A stretch of 42,306 bases of DNA, from IMG/VR virus record IMGVR_UViG_3300035156_000373, positions 1-42,306 of that record; one strand, written 5' to 3'. The notes under the pieces are model-generated. The model searched no databases and had not been told where the DNA came from. It saw only the letters and a list, made by a program, of their open reading frames with translations. The position numbers were made by a program, and so were the translations under genes. Each line of letters starts with the position of its first letter. The stretch's first letter is position 1. Below are positions 23,921 through 30,357 of this stretch, piece by piece. Source of the DNA: a virus.

Positions 23921-23923
23921 TAT

Positions 23924-25516
23924 TCACCCTCTCTTGCGCTGACGGGCCGGCAGGCGCGGTGTCGCGCCCGGCATCCCCGAAAAATAGCTGTCGCCGAAGC
24001 TCACCCGCTCGGCGCTGCGCCGCCGGGCCGCGCGCGCGTCCAGTTCCTGCGTTGGGTTGCCCCGCTTCTTGAAGCCGCAGACCAGATATTGCAGCGCGTC
24101 GTGGACGTGGCTGAAATCGTTCTTGTCGGGCTCGTCCTTCCACCGGCCCGATCCGTTGGACAGTTTCACCCGCTGGATCACATAACCGTTGTTGAAGCCG
24201 CGCCGCAGATGCTTGGCGGTCGGGCTGACCAACAGCCCCGGCTTCGATCCGACGTTGATCGTCAGGCAGGAGCGCACCGCTTCCAGCCGCAGCGTCAGCC
24301 GGTTGCCCTTCACTGGCGACGGCTTGACCCGCAGGCCGAATTCCTTGCCGAACGTCTGCGCCCAGCTCAAATCCTCGTCGTCGCCGCCGAAAAAGGCCGC
24401 GGGATCGCCCCACAATTCGCCGAACCTGGCGCCCGGCCACCGCCGATCGACGAACTCGCGCGCCACCCGCGCGAAGGCGGTCGGCCCGAGCTTGCTCAGC
24501 TGGCGGGCTTCCTCCGCGTTGAAGATCACCAGTTCGTCCAGCACCCGGATCTGGCCGTCCGCATCCTCCTGGCCGAACAGCATCGCCGGGGTCATTCCGC
24601 CGTCCAGCGCGGCCGAGATCGGCACGCCCGGGATCGCCTTCAGCGGCTCGCGCGCGACATGGAAACCATCATTGAACTCAGGATAGACCGGCTGCCCGTT
24701 ATTGACCGCGCCGAACTCGTTATCGACGAACCGCCGGACCTCGTTTTCCGACATGCCGATCGTCATCCGGTCGTAATAGCCGTCCGGCAGGTTGGTGAGA
24801 TTCTCGGCTTCCGGCTCGCGCCCGCCCGGCTGCCGGTGAAACTCGATCCCGAAATTCTGTCCGTAGCTCGCCTGCAACTGCGCCAGCAGCTCGTCGGGAA
24901 TGTCGAGCTGCTTGTTGACCAGCAGGTCATAGGTCCAGTTATCGACGTCCGGCGCGTTCATGTCGGCGATCAGGCCCGACCAGGCGCAGCCCCCGTCCTT
25001 GGCCGCCGGATAGCGGCCGACGCGCGGCAGCCCGAATTTCAGCACTTGCAGGTCGAGCGTATCGACTTCGTTGAGCCACAGCAGGGTCAGCTGCATGCCC
25101 TTGAACACCTGTTCGGCTTTCAGGTCGCCCATCGCCCGGAACAGCATCTCGATTTCGATCCGGCCGAAATTGGGGATGTCGATCACGATCCGGTGCTTGT
25201 TCTGCTCGCCGTTCCAATTGTCCTTCGTCTTTGGAAACCAGCTGAACCAATCCTCCATGACGTTGGTCTGGAGCTGCGCGTAGGTGGCGCGGATGACGCA
25301 CACCCGGATCCGGCGCACCCCGTCGATCGGCGACGGGTGCTGCCACATCGCGACGTTGAGGATCTTCTGGAAACAGGTCGTCGTCTTGGCCGAACCATAT
25401 GGCCCCATGATCGTCGAAATGAACTTGGCGCATTTGCGGAACCGGTCCGCGACCGGCCCGACCGGCATCATCGTCACCGCCCGCGCCTCGCCCTCGTCGG
25501 GATCGAACATCAGCAT
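23924..25516 (-). CDS. terL: Terminase large subunit
   Basis: A 530-residue packaging motor. The ATPase shows Walker A 'GPYGSAKTT' (residues 38-46) and a Walker B-like 'LTLLWLNE' (143-150). The nuclease domain shows acidic motifs 'AALDGGMT', 'ELWGDPAAFFGG' and the late 'DFSHVHDALQYL'. It cuts concatemeric DNA and pumps it through the portal. The start is fused to the stop of the 57-residue gene (TGATG). The length is typical of podovirus TerL. Confidence 0.93.
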   Translation of the reverse strand: MLMFDPDEGEARAVTMMPVGPVADRFRKCAKFISTIMGPYGSAKTTTCFQKILNVAMWQHPSPIDGVRRIRVCVIRATYAQLQTNVMEDWFSWFPKTKDNWNGEQNKHRIVIDIPNFGRIEIEMLFRAMGDLKAEQVFKGMQLTLLWLNEVDTLDLQVLKFGLPRVGRYPAAKDGGCAWSGLIADMNAPDVDNWTYDLLVNKQLDIPDELLAQLQASYGQNFGIEFHRQPGGREPEAENLTNLPDGYYDRMTIGMSENEVRRFVDNEFGAVNNGQPVYPEFNDGFHVAREPLKAIPGVPISAALDGGMTPAMLFGQEDADGQIRVLDELVIFNAEEARQLSKLGPTAFARVAREFVDRRWPGARFGELWGDPAAFFGGDDEDLSWAQTFGKEFGLRVKPSPVKGNRLTLRLEAVRSCLTINVGSKPGLLVSPTAKHLRRGFNNGYVIQRVKLSNGSGRWKDEPDKNDFSHVHDALQYLVCGFKKRGNPTQELDARAARRRSAERVSFGDSYFSGMPGATPRLPARQRKRG

Positions 25517-25689
25517 CAGCAGCCGCCCTTTGCGCGCAGCCGGGTAATCGCCTTGAGCAGGGCCGCCGAACCCAGGGCCGCGTCCCTGCGGCGATTCTCT
25601 TCGTCATGGATGCCGGACAGGGCCGGCAGGTCGGACGGCCGCGCCGACTGGCGCCCGGATCGACGGCGCTGGGGTGACGGCTCAGTCAT
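25516..25689 (-). CDS. 57-residue protein between the terminase genes
   Basis: A short gene with ATG at 25689, inside the end of the small terminase gene (8-base overlap), and TGA fused to the terL start (TGATG). The protein has a basic, Pro/Ser-rich N-terminus and then a clear helix, 'GIHDEENRRRDAALGSAALL'. Codon use is as GC-rich in third positions as its neighbours. The perfect coupling on both sides is the main evidence. It may help terminase assembly; that is inference. Confidence 0.65.
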   Translation of the reverse strand: MTEPSPQRRRSGRQSARPSDLPALSGIHDEENRRRDAALGSAALLKAITRLRAKGGC

Positions 25690-26452
25690 CCCCGACCTCG
25701 CACCCGTCGCCCTCGATCAGCGTCATGTTTTCAAGATCGACCGCTTCCAGCCCCCGCGCCCGCACTTCGGATTCGAGATGCTTGGGATCCATCACCGGCG
25801 CGTTCAGGCCCGGCACCAGCAGCACCATGTCGGCCTTGCCATGCACGTTGACGCTCACCGGCTGCTTGCCGTGGACATATTCGGCGACCGCCTGGGCGGC
25901 CTGTTTCTGCAACGCGAGCGCCTGCACGGCCAGCGCCCCCGGCTTGGTCCGCAGCACCTTTGAAATGTCGCCGAGCCGATCGACCAGGCTTTCGAGCTGC
26001 TTGCGCGCCGCCGCCGTCGCGGTCCCCGTGTCCATTAGCACCGCGATCTGCCGCTCGACCGATTCCGCCAGGCGGAACAGCCGATCTTCCATCGCCGCGC
26101 TGTCATCCGCCAGCTTGAGCAATTCGACCAGCTGGTCGGTCGGCATCGAATAGATCGACGCCATGAACAGCACCGGGTCGCCATGCTCCTGGCAGATCAG
26201 CTGCGCGAGCTTCTGGTTGCGCTTGTTGCCCGCGCCGGCGGGACGCCCCGGCCCGCGCGCCTTGCCCTGGCGAACCAGCTGGAAGACGTTGCCGGGCAAC
26301 TTGCCGTCCGGGCCGCGCAGCATGTCGAGCTGATGCGCGTCCGCCTCGCCGCCGGCGATCCCGGAAGAGCCTTGGGCGCACTGATCGCGAAAGGCGCGCT
26401 CCAGGCTAGACCCCTGCGTTGACATGCGGATGCCCCCCGGCATAGCCTCCAT
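25682..26452 (-). CDS. terS: Terminase small subunit (putative)
   Basis: A 256-residue protein, first gene of the late operon and two genes upstream of terL. It has the sequence pattern of small terminases: a basic 'GKARGPGRPAGAGNKRNQKL' segment (DNA contact), a region of helices ('DQLVELLKLADDSAAMEDRL', 'VERQIAVLMDTG') for the ring, and a C-terminal tail with short beta segments. It should select the phage DNA for packaging. Start choice is open: ATG at 26452 has GGAG 7 bases upstream, and ATG at 26425 (MSTQGSS) has a run of G 7 bases upstream. Confidence 0.78.
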   Translation of the reverse strand: MEAMPGGIRMSTQGSSLERAFRDQCAQGSSGIAGGEADAHQLDMLRGPDGKLPGNVFQLVRQGKARGPGRPAGAGNKRNQKLAQLICQEHGDPVLFMASIYSMPTDQLVELLKLADDSAAMEDRLFRLAESVERQIAVLMDTGTATAAARKQLESLVDRLGDISKVLRTKPGALAVQALALQKQAAQAVAEYVHGKQPVSVNVHGKADMVLLVPGLNAPVMDPKHLESEVRARGLEAVDLENMTLIEGDGCEVGDD

Positions 26453-27106
26453 CGCTTCGCTCCACCCGGGCTCCCCGCCCAGCCAAGGTCATCAGCCGAT
26501 CATCGTCCCCGACCCGGTTCCGGCGCGCCAGCGGACCCCCGTCCGCCGCGACTGAGATCGTCGATCGGCGGTGCCCGCACCCCGACCCGGTAACCCGACG
26601 TGAAGTTTGGCGATTGGGGTGGATCGAGCAGGTGGGGGCGGCACCGGTCCGGCCGCTTTTTTCATGCGATCCAGGTCCGCCGCGCGCGACGGTGGTGAGG
26701 GAAGGGCGCGCGCGGAAAGGGGGGCGCCCCCCGGCACCGGCCCGGCCGGCCCGGGCGGCGGCGCCGCCCCGATCGGCCAGGCGCCCGCCCGTCAAATTTG
26801 CAATTAGACGACGCGATCCCGAAAACCCAGCAGCCGCAACAGCTTGCCTCACCCCGTTCGACGCCCGCCGTGCGACGGCGCCCAGCTCGATGCAGCTAAC
26901 CCACTGAAATCCCAAGCGCAGCACCCCCGCCGCCGACTTCGCGGCCAGCACCACCGATCGCGCCCGCGATTTCCCCCAGGACCCGCCCCCCCCCACCCAA
27001 ACTGCCCGTCCGGAGAGCGCCACGGCATATTCGCCCCATAGTTTATTCGGGCAGCTGAGCGCGCTCGGCGCAATCTGGAGAGAGGCGGTCACCATTGAGC
27101 CGCGAG
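26453..27106 (-). other. Long untranslated leader of the late operon
   Basis: No convincing gene lies here: open frames on both strands have poor composition (long Arg/Gly/Pro runs) and no ribosome sites. It separates the leftward promoter-operator at 27107 from the small terminase gene. The DNA is very GC-rich and contains strong dyads, such as the 14-base palindrome GGGGGGCGCCCCCC (26719-26732) and GGCGCC/GGCCGGCC clusters to about 26766. These could be terminator or antiterminator elements, or part of a packaging start site next to terS. None of these roles is proven. Confidence 0.5.
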
Positions 27107-27134
27107 ATTAAACATATAGTTCAAAGTGCCGCAA
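27107..27134 (-). promoter_or_regulatory. Leftward late promoter with 19-bp operator
   Basis: On the minus strand, TTGCGG (27134-27129) and TTTAAT (27112-27107, five of six bases of TATAAT) are separated by 16 bases. The dyad ATTAAAC-ATATA-GTTCAAA (27107-27125) covers the -10 and most of the spacer. The same layout occurs at 35164-35191. Repressor bound here would block polymerase and silence the whole late operon. Confidence 0.65.
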
Positions 27135-27148
27135 GAGCGCTTCCAAAT

Positions 27149-27409
27149 GTTCCTTGATGCCGGAGCCCGGAACGCGGCGGGAACGACACAACGGAACAAT
27201 AATGCTTAACCTTAACAACAGCTTAGCTCTGTCTCTGATCCATTGTTCCGCATGTTCCGCGTCTTTTGCGCGCACGTAAGCCGCGCGCATGCACACATAC
27301 CCAAGACTTGAACCGCCAATCGCGGAACAGGCGGAACGCTGCGGCAAGTCATTGACATGTAACCATAACTCCGTTCCCGCCGCTGCGAGTGAAGGCAGAA
27401 CACAGGAAC
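27149..27409. repeat. Cluster of ten GGAAC/GTTCC pentamers
   Basis: GGAAC (plus) starts at 27169, 27180, 27193, 27324, 27333 and 27405; GTTCC starts at 27149, 27245, 27254 and 27373. About 0.5 would be expected by chance in 261 bases. Two tandem pairs with 9-base spacing form a long inverted repeat: 27243-27261 and 27321-27339 agree at 16 of 19 positions when one is reversed. The cluster lies between the divergent late and early promoters. It may bind a regulator or act as a replication origin. Confidence 0.6.
27170..27184. promoter_or_regulatory. LexA-type box GAAC-N7-GAAC
   Basis: GAAC GCGGCGG GAAC is an exact match to the direct-repeat SOS box of alphaproteobacterial LexA (GTTC-N7-GTTC on the other strand). 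It is part of the GGAAC cluster and lies about 36 bases upstream of the -35 of the leftward late promoter. It is followed by ACACAACGGAACAATAAT (27186-27203), a motif repeated at 30313. An exact match can arise by chance about once in a window this size, so position is the main argument. Confidence 0.45.
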
Positions 27410-27412
27410 ACC

Positions 27413-27574
27413 CCCCGACCCGAGATCACAGGCAAAACAGGCCCCAATTCCTGCTTGCAGCCAAGGGTCGGGGCCGCGGGACGGACGCGCGAAAAGCGTC
27501 GCTGCGAGAGAGGAGGATCGGCAGGAAAGCGGGCGCACCGGCGCGGCTGCGCCGCACCTGCCCGCTTGCGTTTT
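27413..27574 (+). ncRNA. Possible structured RNA ending in a terminator
   Basis: A 9-bp perfect stem, CCCCGACCC (27413-27421) with GGGTCGGGG (27465-27473), encloses an inner stem CAGG/CCTG (27438-27441 with 27450-27453), extended by GCAA/TTGC. Further right a terminator-like hairpin ends in TTTT. No coding potential is evident. An AATAAT -10-like box at 27198-27203 could start a rightward transcript. All of this is fold-by-eye inference. Confidence 0.3.
27527..27574 (+). terminator. Probable rightward terminator before the early promoter
   Basis: AAGCGGGC (27527-27534) pairs with GCCCGCTT (27560-27567); inside it GGCGC pairs with GCGCC around a GGCT loop. GCGTTTTG follows. It would stop rightward transcripts from the regulatory region and insulate the promoter at 27612. 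Confidence 0.5.
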
Positions 27575-27611
27575 GCAGCTAAGCTCCTCTGCCATATGCA
27601 AAACAAATCGC

Positions 27612-27659
27612 TTGACTTGAACAAATGGCAGAGTTTAGTCTTTAAACCATCAGTTCAAA
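27612..27659 (+). promoter_or_regulatory. Rightward promoter with 19-bp operator
   Basis: TTGACT (27612-27617), 16 bases, then TTTAGT (27634-27639). The perfect dyad TTTAAAC-CATCA-GTTCAAA (27641-27659) lies directly after the -10, over the expected start point. It drives the small operon that begins at 27680. The spacer of the dyad (CATCA) is the same as at 35718-35736. Confidence 0.7.
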
Positions 27660-27679
27660 ACCATACCGGGAGACACCCT

Positions 27680-27826
27680 ATGAGGATCGATCACAAGGCC
27701 ACTGCCCAGGCCCTCGCCAAGGCCGTCGCCTACAAGCAATGCGGCAACGACCAGCTCGCCAACACGTGGGCAAGGCGCCTGGTCGAGCTGCTCGAATGCC
27801 ACGACATCCTGGAGATCCAAAAGTGA
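27680..27826 (+). CDS. 48-residue early protein
   Basis: A small helical protein (MRIDHKATAQALAKAVAY...), first gene of the operon behind the operator-controlled promoter. GGGAGA lies about 8 bases before the ATG. The stop is fused to the GTG of the next gene (GTGA). There is no known family. A basic-acidic helix of this size could be an antirepressor or host-takeover peptide, but this is only position-based. Confidence 0.7.
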   Translation: MRIDHKATAQALAKAVAYKQCGNDQLANTWARRLVELLECHDILEIQK

Positions 27827-28044
27827 GCGCCGCCACGGTTCGTTGCGCCAGCCACGGCTTCACCGGCAACGGCCGCGCCTGCCCGCATTGCGAACGCGAT
27901 CGCCAGCGCCTCGCGCTCGCTTCCCGCGCTTCGCTCCGCGCCACCAAGCCCTTCAGCCGCCGCCAAGAGCGCGGGCGTGTCGAGGCGATCGACGTCGACG
28001 GCCTCGCCCTGTTCGACGCCCACCGCTCACCAACCCTGTTCTGA
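27823..28044 (+). CDS. 73-residue protein with zinc-ribbon-like Cys pairs
   Basis: The protein starts with GTG at 27823 (MSAATVRCASHG) and contains Cys8, His11 and the pair 'ACPHCERD' (Cys20 and Cys23), which could bind one zinc. The rest is basic ('RASLRATKPFSRRQERGR') and ends 'FDAHRSPTLF'. It is coupled to the gene before it and lies 10 bases before the ComM-like gene. Nucleic-acid binding is likely but unproven. Confidence 0.65.
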   Translation: MSAATVRCASHGFTGNGRACPHCERDRQRLALASRASLRATKPFSRRQERGRVEAIDVDGLALFDAHRSPTLF

Positions 28045-28054
28045 AGGAATGAGG

Positions 28055-28729
28055 ATGCCACTGGCTCAGCTCGACCTGTTCGCCGGCCCGCTCTTCGATT
28101 GTGCACCCCTTTCGATCGACCGCGCCGACGACGCCCGCGCGACGCAGACGTTCGGCACGGTGTCGCATGCCGTCGAGCCCGCGCCCGATTTCGCCGCCGT
28201 CCACGGACAGGAAACGGCAAAGCGCGCGCTCGAAATCGCGATCACCGGACGCCACGCGATTGCGCTGCATGGACCGTCCGAGCCGTGCAGCGACGCCCGC
28301 CACTGCCGCGCCGCGGCGTTGGCGCTGGCGTCGGGTCATGGCCTGAACGGTCGGATCGACATCTTGACGGTCGGACCCAATCGCAGGCAGCTCGACCAGT
28401 TCGACATGCACGTCGTTCTTGCGCCCGTGCCGCAGATCGATCGACGGCTTCCGCCCGCTTGCGACACGAACGCGGTCATTGCCGCCCGGATCGCGCCGGC
28501 GCGCGCCATCCTCGATGGGTGGAGCACGAGCGGCTGCCCGCCGCTGACCGAGCGCGCTGAGCGCCTGCTCGACCAGGCGGAGGCCGCTTGGCAATTGTCG
28601 CCCGATCGGCGCCGTCGCGTGCTTGCTGTCGCCCGCACCATCGCCGCGCTCGCGTCGGGCCTCACCCTCGATCGCGTCCACGTCGCGGAGGCGCTGAGCT
28701 ACGTCCCGGCCGATGAGCGGATCGCTTGA
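28055..28729 (+). CDS. Degenerate ComM/YifB-like protein without ATPase motifs
   Basis: A 224-residue protein. Residues 45-74 match the region just before Walker A in ComM/YifB (Mg-chelatase-like AAA+): 'DFAAVHGQETAKRALEIA' and 'HAIALHGP'. The expected GPPGSGKT is replaced by GPSEPCSDA, and about 200 residues of the ATPase core are missing. Residues 108-125 ('RRQLDQFDMHVVLAPV') match the later 'LLDRIDIHV' segment, with Arg changed to Gln. Residues 160-220 match the C-terminal domain ('RRRRVLAVARTIAAL', 'HVAEALSY'). Host ComM is a branch-migration helicase used in DNA uptake. This protein can probably still bind the hexamer partner surface but not ATP. I chose ATG 28055, because AAGGA is 6 bases upstream; ATG 28049 is also possible. 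Confidence 0.75.
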   Translation: MPLAQLDLFAGPLFDCAPLSIDRADDARATQTFGTVSHAVEPAPDFAAVHGQETAKRALEIAITGRHAIALHGPSEPCSDARHCRAAALALASGHGLNGRIDILTVGPNRRQLDQFDMHVVLAPVPQIDRRLPPACDTNAVIAARIAPARAILDGWSTSGCPPLTERAERLLDQAEAAWQLSPDRRRRVLAVARTIAALASGLTLDRVHVAEALSYVPADERIA

Positions 28730-28818
28730 GCCCAGCAACCCGTCTTCGCCCGCCGCTGTCAGCCGGGCGACCAAATTGGGACTAGCCCGCAGCTTGCGCG
28801 TTCCGTATCTGTTCTGGA

Positions 28819-29169
28819 ATGGACGAGCGAATCAAGGTCAACGAACGGCAGCTGGCGGCGGCACTCTCGAACTGGCTGAGGACGATCCCCAAGCAGGTCT
28901 GGGATCGGTTCATCGAGCACAAGATATTGCAGCATTACAAGCGGTCCAGCTTGCAGGCCCAACAGCTCGAAGGGCAGATCGCCGATCATGTCGCATCCGA
29001 GATGACGCGCCTGGACTGGCAGGTGACGCACCCGGCCAACGGCAACATCTTCTCGGACGCCAACCGCCACGCCCGTCAGCATCACGACGATCGGTCCCGG
29101 GCGCTACAGGATGAGCGCGCCAACGCTGCTCGTGCGCAGGGCGGCGACGGCGCCGAACGAAACGTCTGA
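28819..29169 (+). CDS. Hypothetical early protein (116 aa)
   Basis: A helical, charged protein: 'MDERIKVNERQLAAALSNWL' and 'WDRFIEHKILQHYKRSSLQ' are convincing protein-like stretches with amphipathic helices. The C-terminal 35 residues are Asp/Arg/Ala-rich and less ordered. No family is recognised. It lies 89 bases after the ComM-like gene on the same strand and may belong to the same transcript. The ribosome site is weak. Confidence 0.55.
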   Translation: MDERIKVNERQLAAALSNWLRTIPKQVWDRFIEHKILQHYKRSSLQAQQLEGQIADHVASEMTRLDWQVTHPANGNIFSDANRHARQHHDDRSRALQDERANAARAQGGDGAERNV

Positions 29170-29224
29170 GGCCGTCCACCATGCCCGCATGCGCCACGGG
29201 TCGGGGCAGGCGGGCAAGCCGCGT

Positions 29225-29584
29225 TCAGCCCCGCCGGCACAGCCGCCGATCGCGATCGAACCGTGCCACCCGCACCGCCTGGCCGGCGCGCAGCTGGGCG
29301 CAGCTCAGGTCCACGCCGCCGGCCGCGCAGAATGCCGTCACCCGCTGGTAGCTCTTCCCCGTCCGCCGACAGCGCAGTGTCTTGCCCAGTGCCAGGCCAC
29401 GGAGGCTCGCGCGCGACCGGTAGGGATCGCCGGCCACGCAGCGCCGCCCGCGGCGGCACGCGCCCGGCATCTCGGGCGCGTCGATCGCGTGCAGCCGCAC
29501 CGCCGGTCCGCCCCGGCAGCGCAGCGTGTCGCCGTCATGCACGGCCGCGACCTGGCACAGAAAGAACAGGGATACGATCAGCAC
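29225..29584 (-). CDS. Small secreted nuclease-like (SNase/TNase) protein
   Basis: A 119-residue protein with a short N-terminal hydrophobic signal (LIVSLFFLCQVAA) and the staphylococcal nuclease core: 'VHDGDTLRCRGG', 'VRLHAIDAPEMPG', 'YRSRASLRGLALGKTLRCRR' and 'RVTAFCAAGGVDLSCAQLRA'. It has six or more Cys residues, fit for disulfides outside the cytoplasm. The Asp and Arg positions of the TNase active site are partly visible. It could degrade DNA at the cell surface, or be a remnant: it is shorter than most family members. It lies 11 bases after the S24 repressor gene on the same strand, so it may be expressed in the lysogen. Confidence 0.75.
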   Translation of the reverse strand: MLIVSLFFLCQVAAVHDGDTLRCRGGPAVRLHAIDAPEMPGACRRGRRCVAGDPYRSRASLRGLALGKTLRCRRTGKSYQRVTAFCAAGGVDLSCAQLRAGQAVRVARFDRDRRLCRRG

Positions 29585-29595
29585 GGGGCGGGGCT

Positions 29596-30234
29596 TCAGC
29601 CCAGCCGCCTGGTCGCGCCGATCACCCGGCCGACCGGATCGACATCGCCGATCGGGCAGGCTTCGAAATCGGGATAGGCGGGATTGTCGCTGCGGATCGC
29701 GATCGTGCCGCGGCCCGGCGCCACCGCCACCCGCTTGACGATCAACAGGTCGTCGCTGCGCAGCACGTAGATGCCGTCGCGCAGTCGCCGCGCCGCCGGG
29801 CTGCGGTCGATCAGCACGTCGTCGCCCGGCGCCAAGGTAGGGGCCATGCTGTCGCCGACCACTTCGATCAGCGACACGTGCCGGGGCTCGCTCGCGCCTA
29901 GCGAGCGCAGCCAGCCGGCATCGAAGCGCACGTGGCCGATCGGCCGCTCGGCGCCGACCACCGCCCCGGCGCCCGCCGCCGCCTGCATTCCAAAGCGCGG
30001 CACTTCCACCAGCCCGGTCGGCGGAGCCTCCGCTTCAGGCCCGCCCAGCACGGCTTCGGGCACGTCGAAATAGCGCGCCAGGATTTGCCGCTCGCGCTCC
30101 GGCAGCCGCTTGGGCACACCGCGCCGGATGAATTGCTGGACGTAGGCGACGTTGCGGCCGAGCAGCCGCGACAGGCCGGAATAATCCTCGCCCCGTTCGT
30201 CGATCAGCTGCTGCAGGGCTTGGCGCGGGTCCAT
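29596..30234 (-). CDS. S24-type phage repressor (HTH plus LexA-like peptidase)
   Basis: A 212-residue repressor. Residues about 1-60 form a short helix-turn-helix ('YSGLSRLLGRNVAYVQQFIR'). A possible Ala-Gly cleavage site is near residues 87-88 ('MQAAAGAG'). The peptidase domain has Ser129 in 'VVGDSMAPTLAPGDDVL' and Lys167 in 'LLIVKRVA', the complete catalytic dyad. Proteins of this family cut themselves when RecA is activated, which links the gene to DNA damage. It is divergent from the 57-residue gene at 30358. Its start codon lies only 8 bases from the proposed -10, so the mRNA may be leaderless, as for lambda cI. Confidence 0.88.
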   Translation of the reverse strand: MDPRQALQQLIDERGEDYSGLSRLLGRNVAYVQQFIRRGVPKRLPERERQILARYFDVPEAVLGGPEAEAPPTGLVEVPRFGMQAAAGAGAVVGAERPIGHVRFDAGWLRSLGASEPRHVSLIEVVGDSMAPTLAPGDDVLIDRSPAARRLRDGIYVLRSDDLLIVKRVAVAPGRGTIAIRSDNPAYPDFEACPIGDVDPVGRVIGATRRLG

Positions 30235-30241
30235 GCCGCTC

Positions 30242-30270
30242 GCCTTACGGCTAGGAGGAGCCTAGGACAA
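30242..30270 (-). promoter_or_regulatory. Promoter and dyad operator of the S24 repressor
   Basis: On the minus strand TTGTCC (30270-30265), 17 bases, TAAGGC (30247-30242). The dyad CTAGG-AGGAG-CCTAG (30251-30265) lies in the spacer. A further AGCCTAG half-site occurs at 30279-30285, 20 bases from the same heptamer at 30259. This fits autoregulation by the S24 repressor. The -10 is poor, so the promoter is tentative; the dyad is directly visible. Confidence 0.5.
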
Positions 30271-30310
30271 CAGGAATCAGCCTAGATCGGCGGCGTCGTT
30301 CCAGCTACAG

Positions 30311-30325
30311 GAACACAACGGGAAC
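30311..30325. promoter_or_regulatory. LexA-type box GAAC-N7-GAAC before the 57-residue gene
   Basis: GAAC ACAACGG GAAC matches the alphaproteobacterial SOS box exactly. It lies 32 bases before the ATG at 30358 and next to AGTAAT (30326-30331), a -10-like box. It is part of a 19-base motif shared with 27186-27203. Host LexA binding here would keep the rightward gene silent until DNA damage. Confidence 0.5.
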
Positions 30326-30357
30326 AGTAATCCCGAGTCGCTTAGGAGAATGGCCCG

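Noticed and set aside
24051-24440. Upstream extension of the MANVES frame into the terminase region
   Set aside because: It is an out-of-frame shadow of terL. The ATG at 23642 is the first start with a plausible protein sequence.
23204-25963. A 919-codon plus-strand open frame opposite the terminase gene
   Set aside because: It mirrors terL and terS, which have clear Walker and nuclease motifs. Composition (Arg, His, Gln, Ala) is typical of a shadow frame.
26406-27095. A 229-codon minus-strand frame upstream of terS
   Set aside because: Low-complexity Gly/Arg/Ala text without conserved blocks or a ribosome site. It overlaps the terS start and lies in the palindrome-rich leader.
27108-27601. 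Minus- and plus-strand frames of 79 to 145 codons in the regulatory region
   Set aside because: They run through the GGAAC cluster, operator and hairpins, and have Cys/Arg/Pro-rich composition. The only credible coding part is the 48-residue gene at 27680.
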